Source: Minwuia sp. | GTDB lineage: Bacteria > Pseudomonadota > Alphaproteobacteria > Minwuiales > Minwuiaceae | Length of the DNA stretch: 64,000 nucleotides | Direction of reading: 5' to 3' | Assembly (NCBI GenBank): GCA_029210175.1 | Contig: JARGPL010000001.1 | Location: 1-64,000, forward strand | Shown: piece by piece, positions 52,953-61,391 of the stretch | Position numbering within the stretch: the stretch's first letter is position 1 | Layout of the letters: every line of letters begins with the position of its first letter | The notes under the pieces: generated by a model | What the model saw: only the letters and a program-made list of their open reading frames with translations | What the model was told of the DNA's origin: nothing | The model's database searches: none | Position numbers and translations under genes: made by a program

Positions 52953-53933
52953 ATGCCCCAAACCGGCCCGCGCAATCTGATCACGGATGTTCCCGGTCTG
53001 AAAGTCGGGAATGCATCGGATACGCGCGCCATCACCGGTGTCACGGTGGTGCTGCCCGATGCGGCATGCACGGCAGCAGCCGATGTGCGCGGTGGTGGTC
53101 CGGGTACGCGGGAAATTCACGTGATGGACCCGGAGAACCTGGTCGACCGGATCGACGCAATCGTCCTGTCCGGTGGATCGGCCTTCGGGCTGGACGCCGC
53201 CGGGGCGGTGATGAACCGGCTGGCGCATCGCGGGCGTGGCTTTGCCGTTGGCAGCCATGTGGTCCCCATCGTACCGGCAGCCATCCTGTTCGACCTGATG
53301 AATGGCGGGTCCAAGGACTGGGGGGAGGAACCGCCCTATCGTGACCTGGGACGTGCAGCGCTGGACGCGGCGGATGTGGATTTCGCGCTCGGCAACGTCG
53401 GTGCAGGCATGGGGGCGACAGCGGGGCCGCTGAAAGGCGGTCTGGGGTCAGCCTCCCTCATCATGGATGATGGTACCACTGTCGGGGCGCTGGTTGCGGC
53501 CAACCCGACCGGCAGTGTGCTGATGGACGATGGTCGCACGTTCTGGGCCTGGGCGCTGGAACGTGACGCGGAATTCGGCGGCAATCCGCCGCCGGTGCGA
53601 GCGTCCGCCGATGCCGCGGTGGCGGTGAACGCGATGCCGGGTGCGAACACCACCATTGCGGTCGTGGCGACTGATGCAGCCCTCGACAAGGGTCAGGCAA
53701 GGCGGGTCGCGATGATGGCCCAGGACGGCCTCGCCCGTGCCATCCGCCCGATCCACACACCCTTTGACGGGGATACGGTCTTCGCACTTGCCACGGGGCG
53801 CCGGACCGGGCCGGTGGCACCCGCTGCCTTGAGCCAGATCGGCAGTGCCGCCGCAGATTGTCTGGCACGCGCCGTCGCACGTGCGGTCTGGTCCGCGACC
53901 AGCATTGGCCAGATGAAGGGCTATCGGGGATGA
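52953..53933 (+). CDS. P1 family N-terminal-nucleophile hydrolase (DmpA/NylC-like)
   Basis: A 326-residue protein of the DmpA/NylC superfamily. These precursors cut themselves to expose a Ser or Thr nucleophile. Asn232-Thr233 in PGANTTIAVVATD matches the Asn-Thr autocleavage site of the nylon-oligomer hydrolase NylC. Family landmarks IDAIVLSGGSAFGLDAAGAV and KGGLGSAS are also present. The substrate is likely a small amide or peptide. ATG 52953 follows AGGAA. It overlaps the MFS gene by four bases, so uptake or export of the same compound is likely. Confidence 0.85.
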   Translation: MPQTGPRNLITDVPGLKVGNASDTRAITGVTVVLPDAACTAAADVRGGGPGTREIHVMDPENLVDRIDAIVLSGGSAFGLDAAGAVMNRLAHRGRGFAVGSHVVPIVPAAILFDLMNGGSKDWGEEPPYRDLGRAALDAADVDFALGNVGAGMGATAGPLKGGLGSASLIMDDGTTVGALVAANPTGSVLMDDGRTFWAWALERDAEFGGNPPPVRASADAAVAVNAMPGANTTIAVVATDAALDKGQARRVAMMAQDGLARAIRPIHTPFDGDTVFALATGRRTGPVAPAALSQIGSAAADCLARAVARAVWSATSIGQMKGYRG

Positions 53934-55186
53934 GCGTGCAGGACACTTCAGCGGATCTGCCGCCGCAGCCCCCTTATGCCTGGATCATGGTGGCGGTCGC
54001 CTTCGGCTTGCAGACCCTGTCCTTTGGCGGCGTCGGTTCCGTCGGCGTCTTTCTGAAACCGCTGACGGAAGAGTTCGGCTGGTCGCGTGGGGAGGTCTCG
54101 GCGGGCTATTCGGCGCTGGCCCTGTCGGCGGCGGCCTTCGGCATTCTCTGGGGCTGGCTGGCGGACCGCAAGGGTGCGCGCCACATCGCGCTCTTCGGGG
54201 TGCTGATGATGGGCATTTCGTTCTTCGCGCTCAGCTGGACCGGCTCGCTCTGGTATTACTACCTGATGTATTTCGCCTTCGGGGCGCTGGGCAACAGCGC
54301 GGTCGGCACGCCGATCTACGCCACGGTCGGATACTGGTTCACCCGCAATCAGGGCCTTGCCATTGGTGTGATGGCGGCGGGCGGCGCATTCGGACAGGCT
54401 GTGGTGCCGTTCGCGGCACGGCTGCTGATCTCCGCCTGGGACTGGCAGACGGCCTATGCGGTCATCGGCATCTCGTTCCTGGTCATCGGCATACCGCTGG
54501 CGCTGCTGGTGCGTGATCCGCCGGCGCGGCTTGTCGTGGCCAACAGGCTGGCGACCCCTGAATCCGCCTCGGAGCCGGAGCATCTGGCACCGCCAGCACT
54601 GGTCCTGCCGTTCCTCAGTGCCGCCGCATTCTTCTGCTGCATCTGCATGTCGGTGCCCATCGTGCATACGGTAGCGTTGGTTTCAGACCGCGGTTTCGCG
54701 CCGGAGGCCGCGGCCAGCGTGTTGCTGGTGCTGATGATTGCCGGAATCGGCGGGCGCATCCTCGGGGGGCGTCTGGCAGACATGGTCGGACCCCTGAATG
54801 GCTGGATGCTGATGTCGCTGGGGCAGACGGCGCTGGTCTTTGCCTTCCCGTTTGTCGAGGGACTTTGGGCGACCTGGGTCCTGGCGGCGATCTTTGGCGT
54901 GGTCTATTCCGGCGACATGTCGTCCATATTGGTCACGGCACGCATGATGCTGCCCGCGCGCATTGCGGCCCGGTCGCTGGGCATCGTCATCTTCTTTGGC
55001 TGGCTCGGCATGGGAACCGGCGCGTGGGGTGGCGGTGCGATATTCGACGTCGCGGGGGACTACGTCTGGTCCTACGCCGTCGCGGCCGGCGGTGGCATCA
55101 TCAACCTGCTGATCCTGATGACATTCCGGATTGTGCTGGCCAATGGCGGTTTCAGCCGGTCGAGCAGCCTGCTCGTCCGGCAGTGA
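53930..55186 (+). CDS. Major facilitator superfamily transporter
   Basis: A 418-residue protein with 12 predicted membrane helices and the MFS motif GWLADRKGARH between helices 2 and 3. It resembles monocarboxylate or oxalate/formate-type carriers (N-terminal PPYAWIMVAVAFGLQTLSFGG-like segment). Its ATGA overlap with the amidase-like gene suggests coupled use of one substrate. Confidence 0.88.
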   Translation: MSVQDTSADLPPQPPYAWIMVAVAFGLQTLSFGGVGSVGVFLKPLTEEFGWSRGEVSAGYSALALSAAAFGILWGWLADRKGARHIALFGVLMMGISFFALSWTGSLWYYYLMYFAFGALGNSAVGTPIYATVGYWFTRNQGLAIGVMAAGGAFGQAVVPFAARLLISAWDWQTAYAVIGISFLVIGIPLALLVRDPPARLVVANRLATPESASEPEHLAPPALVLPFLSAAAFFCCICMSVPIVHTVALVSDRGFAPEAAASVLLVLMIAGIGGRILGGRLADMVGPLNGWMLMSLGQTALVFAFPFVEGLWATWVLAAIFGVVYSGDMSSILVTARMMLPARIAARSLGIVIFFGWLGMGTGAWGGGAIFDVAGDYVWSYAVAAGGGIINLLILMTFRIVLANGGFSRSSSLLVRQ

Positions 55187-55205
55187 CCGATGCCGCCCGG
55201 GCGGT

Positions 55206-56576
55206 TCAGCTGCCGGGCCGGGTCGAGACTGTCAGGTTCAGGCGCTGGATGGCACTGTTGATCGGCACGAACAGGTTGATGTTCTGACTGTTGGCACCGG
55301 ACAGCGTCGCGGTCGAGATGCCGATGACATTGCCCTGGGTGTCAACCAGGGGGCCGCCACTGTTGCCGGAACTGATCGCGGCGTCGGCCTGGATCATCGG
55401 CAGCCGCGTGCGTTCATCAATCCTTACCGCGCTGACGATGCCCTGTGTCACCGATGACTGCAGGTCTTCGCCCAGCGGACTGCCGATGGCGAAGACCTGT
55501 TCCAGGGTTTCTGCCTGACGTGTCCTTATTGCCAGCACGTTCGACAGGGTAACGGGCACCTTGATCAGCGCCACATCGCGCACCGGATCGCGCCGCACAA
55601 CCTCACCCACGATATCAAGTCCGTTGTCGAAGCGGACCAGTGCCGTGGCCGCGTCCGCGACGACATGTTCGTTCGTCAGGACGAAGCCGTCCTGACTGAT
55701 CACGAACCCGGACCCGTGTCCTGCCCCGGCGCGTACCGTCACGACGGCGGCGAGCACACGCTGGCGGATGTCACTGATGGACTGGCGGCTCTCCGCCACA
55801 CCTGCCAGATCAAGTGGATCACCGTCCAGAGCGGGCAGGGCGATATTCTCTGCCGTCAGGGGGGCATTGTGCTGCAGCACCAGGTCGCGGAACTGTCGGT
55901 TGGCTGCCACGGCCTCCACCGCGCGTTCGAAGGCGCCGAGATAGACCGTGAAGATATCGCCGGCCCGTTCTTCCTGCGTGTAGCGCCCTTCGGTGGTGAA
56001 GGTCAGGACTTCCTTGCGGTCACGGTTGGAATAGATCACCCAATCGAGGCGCATGTAGGCCTCTCCCGTATAGACACCGCGTGACGAGCCATCGAACCAG
56101 TGGCTGGACTCACAGAGGTTCGACCTGATCTCCACCAGCCGTGCACCGACCCGCAGGTCAGCGGATGACGCCTCCCGGCTGGCTTCGAACAGCTTGTCAG
56201 GGTTGCCCACGACATGGAAGTTCGCCCGATCCATGGTCGCGAAGAAGGCGGAGCCGAACTCGTTGGTCCAGTCGCCGACCAGGGAATTGCCGCCGGTCCA
56301 GGTCAGCACACGATTCTTGCGGTAGGTGTTGCACAGCGAATCGTTGAACACGAGGCCGCCCTTGGGCAGGTGCGCGAACTCGGTGCCTGTGCGGATCGTC
56401 GCCACGACCTTGTCGAGCACGATGCTGGCCTTCTGCGATTCCGCTTCAGCCAGCGGCAGGACAAGCGGGTCGGTGACCGGGGGCAGTTGCATCGGGCCGA
56501 CGCCGCACCCCGCAAGCCCGACAAGGACCGTCACAGTTGCGAGAATCTTGCCAGGCCACCCATCGAAAAACCGCAT
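55206..56576 (-). CDS. Lipoprotein with unknown N-terminal domain and trypsin-like protease domain
   Basis: A 456-residue protein. The lipobox is near VGLAGC, so it is membrane-tethered. Residues about 20-265 form a domain I do not recognise; the rest is a Deg-type serine protease with the triad His in TNEHVV, Asp in RDVALIKV and Ser in SSGNSGGPL. There is no PDZ domain. Start 56576 is preferred to 56597 because GGGGTGAG precedes it. Role may be envelope quality control. Confidence 0.85.
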   Translation of the reverse strand: MRFFDGWPGKILATVTVLVGLAGCGVGPMQLPPVTDPLVLPLAEAESQKASIVLDKVVATIRTGTEFAHLPKGGLVFNDSLCNTYRKNRVLTWTGGNSLVGDWTNEFGSAFFATMDRANFHVVGNPDKLFEASREASSADLRVGARLVEIRSNLCESSHWFDGSSRGVYTGEAYMRLDWVIYSNRDRKEVLTFTTEGRYTQEERAGDIFTVYLGAFERAVEAVAANRQFRDLVLQHNAPLTAENIALPALDGDPLDLAGVAESRQSISDIRQRVLAAVVTVRAGAGHGSGFVISQDGFVLTNEHVVADAATALVRFDNGLDIVGEVVRRDPVRDVALIKVPVTLSNVLAIRTRQAETLEQVFAIGSPLGEDLQSSVTQGIVSAVRIDERTRLPMIQADAAISSGNSGGPLVDTQGNVIGISTATLSGANSQNINLFVPINSAIQRLNLTVSTRPGS

Positions 56577-56650
56577 CTCACCCACCCCGACATACAATCA
56601 TGAAGGGAGTATAGTGGTATGATACCCGTTCAGGGCAAGGGGAATCCTGT

Positions 56651-57343
56651 TCAGTGCCCGGTCAGGAATTGGGCTGTCCAGCGGGCGAACCGCGCGTTCT
56701 CCGGTGCCGTGGTCAGCGATCTGCGGGCGTTTTCGGCGATGTCGGTTGGCAGGCTCTCGACGGTCCGTACGTCGATCAGGCCCCGGAAGAAGGGCACGGT
56801 GAACTCCGGATGAAACTGGGCCGTGATCACCGGTTCGGCGTAGCGCACGATGCCGTTCGGACAGAATGCATTGCCCCCCAGGACCCGGGCATTGTCGGGC
56901 AGTGCAACCACCTGATCCTGATGGAACACCAGCATGCCCAGATCCGCAACGTCATCGTCCAGCGCGACATCATATGTCTGTCGTCCGACCCCCCAGCCGC
57001 GTGCCGATTTCTCCGCCCGCCCCCCCAGCGCCTCCGCCACGATCTGGTGGCCGAAGCAGATGCCGACCTGGGGAATGTCGGCCTGAACCGCCTGGCGGAT
57101 GAATGCCTTCAGGAGCGTGATCCAGGGCAGCGGATCATAGACCCCGTGTCTCGAGCCGGTGATGACATAGCCGTCGAAGGCAGCAGCGGTGTCGGGCAAG
57201 ATGCCATCCACCACCGGTATGCCGGTGAATGTCGCCGCTGGCATGGCGGGGCTGAGCCATTCGGCCATGAAGTCGGGATAATCGCCATAGCTGTCCAGCA
57301 GGGCGTCTGGCGGGCGTCCGCATTCAAGCACACCAATTTTCAT
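56651..57343 (-). CDS. Glutamine amidotransferase class I-like protein
   Basis: A 230-residue protein with the GATase triad: Cys96 in GICFGHQ, His178 and Glu180 in QFHPEF. The protein resembles GMP-synthase-like domains and YfeJ-type proteins, which remove amide nitrogen from glutamine or gamma-glutamyl compounds. It could act on gamma-glutamyl amines; the target is unknown. It precedes the FkbM methyltransferase's 3' end on the same strand by 15 bases. Confidence 0.88.
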   Translation of the reverse strand: MKIGVLECGRPPDALLDSYGDYPDFMAEWLSPAMPAATFTGIPVVDGILPDTAAAFDGYVITGSRHGVYDPLPWITLLKAFIRQAVQADIPQVGICFGHQIVAEALGGRAEKSARGWGVGRQTYDVALDDDVADLGMLVFHQDQVVALPDNARVLGGNAFCPNGIVRYAEPVITAQFHPEFTVPFFRGLIDVRTVESLPTDIAENARRSLTTAPENARFARWTAQFLTGH

Positions 57344-57358
57344 GGTTCGGGTCCGCCG

Positions 57359-58213
57359 TCAGTCTGTGCGCTGCATCAGCGCGTTGAGCCGGGTACGTCC
57401 GGCCATTCGATACCCATGGGCCTCGCAAAGCTGCACGACAGCCGGCGCGGTTTCACCCTTGCCAGCCTCGACCACCAGCAGCCCGGGCCAGAGCGCCCGG
57501 GGAGCATCGGCGAACATGCCCTGCAAGGCTACCTCGTCATGGCCTTCCAGATCGACCTTCATGGCATCGATGCGGTGCACGCCGAAACGTTCGCAGATCA
57601 TGTGCAGAGGCAGGATCTCGAAGCCGTCACCGCCGCCGCCCAGCTCCACCGTGACCTGATTCTCGCCGCGATTGTTGCCATGTTCCATCATCGTGCCACG
57701 CGCGACGGCACCCCCGACGGCGACCGGAGCAACAGTGACGTTGCCGGCATGGGACGCAGCCAGATTGGCCAGCAACCGACCGCGGGTCACGCGGTCAGGT
57801 TCGACGGCGAGCACCTGCAGATCGCGGCCTGAGGCGCGTGCCGATGCAACCATCCAGAGGCTGTAGAGCCCGACGTTGGCACCCAGGTCGGCAAACACGA
57901 ACGGCTGGCTGTCGGAGCTGTTCAGCGCGGTGGCAAGCGCTGCGCGTTCCTGATGGTCATAGAACTGTGCGCCGGTCAGAACGCGCTTCTCGCATCTGTT
58001 CGTGCCGGGACGCAGACGCAGGCGGATGCCGGGAAAGACTTCTGCATCGATCGGTGTTTCAGGGCCACGGCTGACAATCCGGCGGACAAGGGAACTGAGG
58101 GCGCGCCCGACCCGGTTGGCGGGCAGGTGCATTGTCATGGCACGAAGCCGCTCCAGAGGGCCGGGCAGCCGATGCGTGCCGAACGGAGGCTCCATTTCGC
58201 GGACATCAGTCAT
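57359..58213 (-). CDS. FkbM family methyltransferase
   Basis: A 284-residue SAM-dependent methyltransferase with motif I FADLGANVGLYSL and acidic VEPD, typical of FkbM enzymes that methylate sugars or polyketides. The start at 58213 (MTDVREM) is preferred over 58243. It is followed by the amidotransferase gene on the same strand. The substrate is not evident. Confidence 0.85.
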   Translation of the reverse strand: MTDVREMEPPFGTHRLPGPLERLRAMTMHLPANRVGRALSSLVRRIVSRGPETPIDAEVFPGIRLRLRPGTNRCEKRVLTGAQFYDHQERAALATALNSSDSQPFVFADLGANVGLYSLWMVASARASGRDLQVLAVEPDRVTRGRLLANLAASHAGNVTVAPVAVGGAVARGTMMEHGNNRGENQVTVELGGGGDGFEILPLHMICERFGVHRIDAMKVDLEGHDEVALQGMFADAPRALWPGLLVVEAGKGETAPAVVQLCEAHGYRMAGRTRLNALMQRTD

Positions 58214-58308
58214 GTGCGGCACTCTCCAGTGTTGCGGATGCACGGCGTGGCATTTCGGTCTACATACGATGTCAGCATTGAATTGGCGAGATCAGGGGAG
58301 GATCAGAC

Positions 58309-59529
58309 ATGGAAGCCATCAGGAGTCCGGAACAGGTTGGGTTCAGCGGCAGCCGTCTGCAGCGCATCAAACCATGGATGGACGGTTTCGTTTCGTCGGG
58401 CAAGCTGCCCGGGGCGATGACCGTTGTCGCGCGCCGGGGCCAGATCGCCTATGCGGACTGGACGGGAAAGTGCGACGTGGACGCCGGGTCGGACTGGCAG
58501 GCGGATACCATGCTGCGGATCTATTCCATGTCGAAACCGATCTGCTCCGTCGCCCTGATGATGCTCTATGAGGAAGGGTGCTTTCATCTTGACGACCCGG
58601 TTGCCGATTATCTGCCCGAATTCGCGGACGTGAAGGTGCTGGTGAAGGGTGCCACCGCGATCGACCAGGTGGAGGACTGTGTTGCTCCGCTGACCGTGCA
58701 TCATCTGCTGACCCACACGTCCGGTCTGACCTATGGCTTCAACGGCGGTGTGCTGGGTGATGCTTATACGGCAGGCAAGATCGACTTCGGTCCGAAGCGG
58801 GGCGGCGGTCTGGAACCGATGGTGAAGGAATTGGCGAAATATCCGCTGGCTTTCCAGCCTGGCAGCCGCTGGAACTATGGTGTTTCAACCGATGTTGTCG
58901 GGCGCCTGGTCGAGGTCATTTCCGGCCAGAGCCTTGATGCCTTCCTGACCAGCCGGATCTTCGAGCCGCTGGGGATGAACGACACCGGTTTTGGTGTGCC
59001 GGAGAAGAAACTGGACCGCTTTGCCGCGCTCTACACGCCCACCCGTGACAACACGCTGAAGCTGCTGGAAAAGCCTGCCGACAGTGTCTTCCTGCGCAGT
59101 CAGGGCATGACCTTCTCCGGTGGTGGCGGCCTGATCTCGACGGCGGGCGACTACCTGAAGTTCGCGGAGATGCTGCGCTGCAAGGGTCGCGCCGGGGACG
59201 TGCGGTTGCTGGGCCCGCGCACGGTGGATTTCATGACCGCAAACCACCTGCCAGGTGATCTGGCCAGCATGGGTCAGGCCGTGTTCTCGGAAGTGTCCTT
59301 TGCCGGCGTCGGTTTCGGTCTCGGGTTCTGGGTCATGCTCAACCCGCCGATCAGCCAGACCATGGGCAGCGTTGGTGACCATGGCTGGGGCGGCATGGCG
59401 TCCACGGTGTTCTGGGTGGATCCGGTGGAGGACATGGTGGTGCTGTTCATGACGCAGCTGGTGCCGTCGAGCCACTATCCGATCCGCAAGGAACTGCGCG
59501 CGCTGGTGCATCAGGCCCTGATCGACTGA
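58309..59529 (+). CDS. Beta-lactamase family serine hydrolase (esterase-like)
   Basis: A 406-residue protein of the class C beta-lactamase/PBP fold without signal peptide, thus cytoplasmic. The nucleophile motif SMSK is at 73-76, a Tyr in WNYGVSTD replaces the YxN loop, and DHGWGG serves as the third motif. Such enzymes (EstB-like) act as esterases rather than lactamases. A terminator follows. Confidence 0.88.
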   Translation: MEAIRSPEQVGFSGSRLQRIKPWMDGFVSSGKLPGAMTVVARRGQIAYADWTGKCDVDAGSDWQADTMLRIYSMSKPICSVALMMLYEEGCFHLDDPVADYLPEFADVKVLVKGATAIDQVEDCVAPLTVHHLLTHTSGLTYGFNGGVLGDAYTAGKIDFGPKRGGGLEPMVKELAKYPLAFQPGSRWNYGVSTDVVGRLVEVISGQSLDAFLTSRIFEPLGMNDTGFGVPEKKLDRFAALYTPTRDNTLKLLEKPADSVFLRSQGMTFSGGGGLISTAGDYLKFAEMLRCKGRAGDVRLLGPRTVDFMTANHLPGDLASMGQAVFSEVSFAGVGFGLGFWVMLNPPISQTMGSVGDHGWGGMASTVFWVDPVEDMVVLFMTQLVPSSHYPIRKELRALVHQALID

Positions 59530-59568
59530 TCCGGCAATCCGGGCGACCGTCGACGCCACAAACAACAA

Positions 59569-59592
59569 CGCGACCGGATTTCTCCGGTCGCG
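59569..59592 (+). terminator. Hairpin terminator after the beta-lactamase-fold gene
   Basis: CGCGACCGG (59569-59577) pairs exactly with CCGGTCGCG (59584-59592) around ATTTCT. The following TTATCC is a weak T-tract. Confidence 0.7.
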
Positions 59593-59814
59593 TTATCCTC
59601 CCCATCCCGGCCTCCTCCCCAGTTGGCCCGGCGGAAACTTGATCTGTGTCGTCCCTGCAGACGGAGCGCTGCGCCCTGCAAATCTACTCGACCGTTTCGT
59701 AGCGCTACTCGTCAGTAGTATTTGACGCAGCGGAACCCTGACGTCAAGGGGTCGCAATACGCATTGGTGAAGTTTTTCGATCGGCAGGGTCCGGTTAGCG
59801 TCCTGGCCGTGGGG
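59593..59814. other. Intergenic region without a recognised feature
   Basis: Between the terminator and the end of the small minus-strand gene. I see no gene, no clear promoter and no strong repeat; a mildly AT-richer patch (59690-59730) is present. Confidence 0.5.
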
Positions 59815-60234
59815 TCAGACCCGGAAAGGCTGCCGCAATCCGCCCCGTTCAGGGGTCAGCACCATGGTCGAAAGGTCCCGGGCACTCTGGTAGGCGATGA
59901 CGGCATCGGACGCCCGATCCGCCAGCGGAGCCCGGCCATCAGCATTCCCTGGCAGGTCATATCCCTGCGCCTGACGCTGAACTTCGAAAAGCAGCCGATG
60001 GCCGATCAGGCCATGCAGGGTCGGCGCCGGCCAGTGATGCGCCGTGCCTTCGTCCCTGTCAGGTGCCGCCTTGTGGGCCAGGACGTTCCGTTCGGCATCA
60101 TCGGCCCTGCGTCCGGCCTCAGCGGCCTGTACCGCCTGAACCCGTGCGTCATTCGCGTTGCCGCGTTCCGCCACCGGAACGGCGGCAGATGCAAGCGCCG
60201 GTGCCGAACTATGTCCGACGCCGATCACACGCAT
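59815..60234 (-). CDS. Hypothetical protein, Ala-rich
   Basis: A 139-residue protein of no recognised family. It is helical and Ala/Arg-rich at the N-terminus (VAERGNANDARVQAVQAAEA) and ends YQSARDLSTMVLTPERGGLR. Support for it being real: minus-strand codons have G or C at the third position as in neighbours, and a weak sigma-70-like promoter lies at 60267-60295. A competing plus-strand open frame (59722-60273) exists, so this is uncertain. No signal peptide is visible. Confidence 0.5.
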   Translation of the reverse strand: MRVIGVGHSSAPALASAAVPVAERGNANDARVQAVQAAEAGRRADDAERNVLAHKAAPDRDEGTAHHWPAPTLHGLIGHRLLFEVQRQAQGYDLPGNADGRAPLADRASDAVIAYQSARDLSTMVLTPERGGLRQPFRV

Positions 60235-60266
60235 GATGGTGCTGTCGCAAGGGTACGCATACAGCT

Positions 60267-60295
60267 GATATAGCCGCTGCATACCCCGCGTACAA
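60267..60295 (-). promoter_or_regulatory. Possible promoter for the hypothetical gene
   Basis: On the minus strand TTGTAC and TATATC are separated by 17 bases in an AT-rich patch, about 35 bases before ATG 60234. Confidence 0.4.
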
Positions 60296-60362
60296 ATAGT
60301 TAATTACAAGACTTGGTTAATAGATCGCAAATTCGCCGAGAATTTTATGCAAATACTGCGGG

Positions 60363-61019
60363 TCAGCCTTTTGGCTTCATCAGCTTCTCAAGTTGCCTTT
60401 GCATGGCATCCAGCTGGCCCTTCATCTGCTCGATATCTCCGCCGGAAAGGGGGCTTTCGGTTCCGGTTGACTCAGATGTCTCCGACGGTTCGGCGCTGCT
60501 TCCCTTGGCAGGTGCCTTGGCGGTCGGGGGAGTCTTGCCCATCGACGTGGGGTCGGTTGACGCCATGAAGGGATTGAACATCGACATGGCCTGGTCGAAC
60601 AGCGCCATGTTGCGCTTCGTGGCTTCCTCGAAATGCTTCAGCGGCGTGCCGAGGGGGCCACTGAAGCGGGTCCGCATCTCGTCCTGGTTCTGCGCGAAGG
60701 CATCCATCGACATGTCGAGGTAACTCGGCAGCAACCCCTGCAGACTGTCGCCATAGAAACTGATCAGCTGCCGCAGGAAGTTCACCGGCAGCACATTCTG
60801 GCCCTTGCCCTCTGCCTCGAAGATGATCTGCGTCAGGACGGATCGGGTGATGTCCTCGCCGGACTTGGCATCGAACACCACGAAATCGATGTCTTCGCGC
60901 ACCATTTCCGACAGGTGATCGAGCGTCACGTACGATGATGTGGAAGTGTTGTAGAGCCGCCGGTTTGCATATTTCTTGATGGTTACCGGACCGGATCCGG
61001 TCTTGTCGCGACGAGCCAT
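60363..61019 (-). CDS. phaR: Polyhydroxyalkanoate synthesis repressor PhaR
   Basis: A 218-residue DNA- and granule-binding regulator. The N-terminal domain (IKKYANRRLYNTSTSSYVTL) is the PHB accumulation regulator DNA-binding domain, followed by DFVVFDAKSGEDITRSVLTQ and the second domain (LRQLISFYGDSLQGLLPSYL). The C-terminus is Pro/Ser-rich with a final coiled segment. PhaR senses free PHA granules and derepresses phasin and synthesis genes. Two inverted GCAATGCAGC sites lie upstream, suggesting self-control. Confidence 0.95.
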   Translation of the reverse strand: MARRDKTGSGPVTIKKYANRRLYNTSTSSYVTLDHLSEMVREDIDFVVFDAKSGEDITRSVLTQIIFEAEGKGQNVLPVNFLRQLISFYGDSLQGLLPSYLDMSMDAFAQNQDEMRTRFSGPLGTPLKHFEEATKRNMALFDQAMSMFNPFMASTDPTSMGKTPPTAKAPAKGSSAEPSETSESTGTESPLSGGDIEQMKGQLDAMQRQLEKLMKPKG

Positions 61020-61092
61020 TGAAACACTCCGACCAGCTGTGGCGTTATCCGCTCTTTACGGGCAGCGTTGGCGGGGACTATCGCCGTTTCAT

Positions 61093-61126
61093 GCTGCATT
61101 GCGCAAGACGTTTTCGGCAATGCAGC
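61093..61126. promoter_or_regulatory. Inverted pair of GCAATGCAGC motifs (probable PhaR operator)
   Basis: GCTGCATTGC (61093-61102) and GCAATGCAGC (61117-61126) are exact reverse complements with a 14-base gap. They lie about 75-105 bases upstream of phaR and 60-90 bases upstream of the divergent small gene. The same 10-mer occurs twice before phaA. Confidence 0.65.
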
Positions 61127-61184
61127 GAAACCGTGCCGCGCTGCATGATACCACCGGGGGGCGAATTGCTGTAGGCTGCAGGCA

Positions 61185-61391
61185 ATGAGCACGCATGAAG
61201 CAGATCCCTCTGACCCCGAACGCCTCGCCCGCCAGTATGTTGATCTCTGGCAGGAACAGGCGGCCCGGGTCTCGACCGATCCCCGGCTGAGGGAAAGCTG
61301 GCAGGCGCTGACCGGGTGGTTGCATGACCGGACCGCAGACCAGAGTGGCGCAGAAGCCACCGACGACTCCATCGGCGACAGCGCGGCCTGA
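61185..61391 (+). CDS. Small protein encoded upstream of the PhaC-like gene
   Basis: A 68-residue acidic protein (MSTHEADPSDPERLARQYVDLWQEQ...). The helical DPERLARQYVDLWQEQAARV segment resembles the N-terminal part of PHA-synthase-associated proteins and of PhaC itself, but I cannot name it. It overlaps the PhaC-like gene by 68 bases in another frame, so translational coupling is possible. It is the first gene of the phaR-divergent unit. Confidence 0.6.
   Translation: MSTHEADPSDPERLARQYVDLWQEQAARVSTDPRLRESWQALTGWLHDRTADQSGAEATDDSIGDSAA

Noticed and set aside
59722-60273. Plus-strand 183-codon frame opposite the Ala-rich hypothetical gene
   Set aside because: It shares the region with a minus-strand frame that has a better promoter and better codon bias. 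Confidence is low either way.
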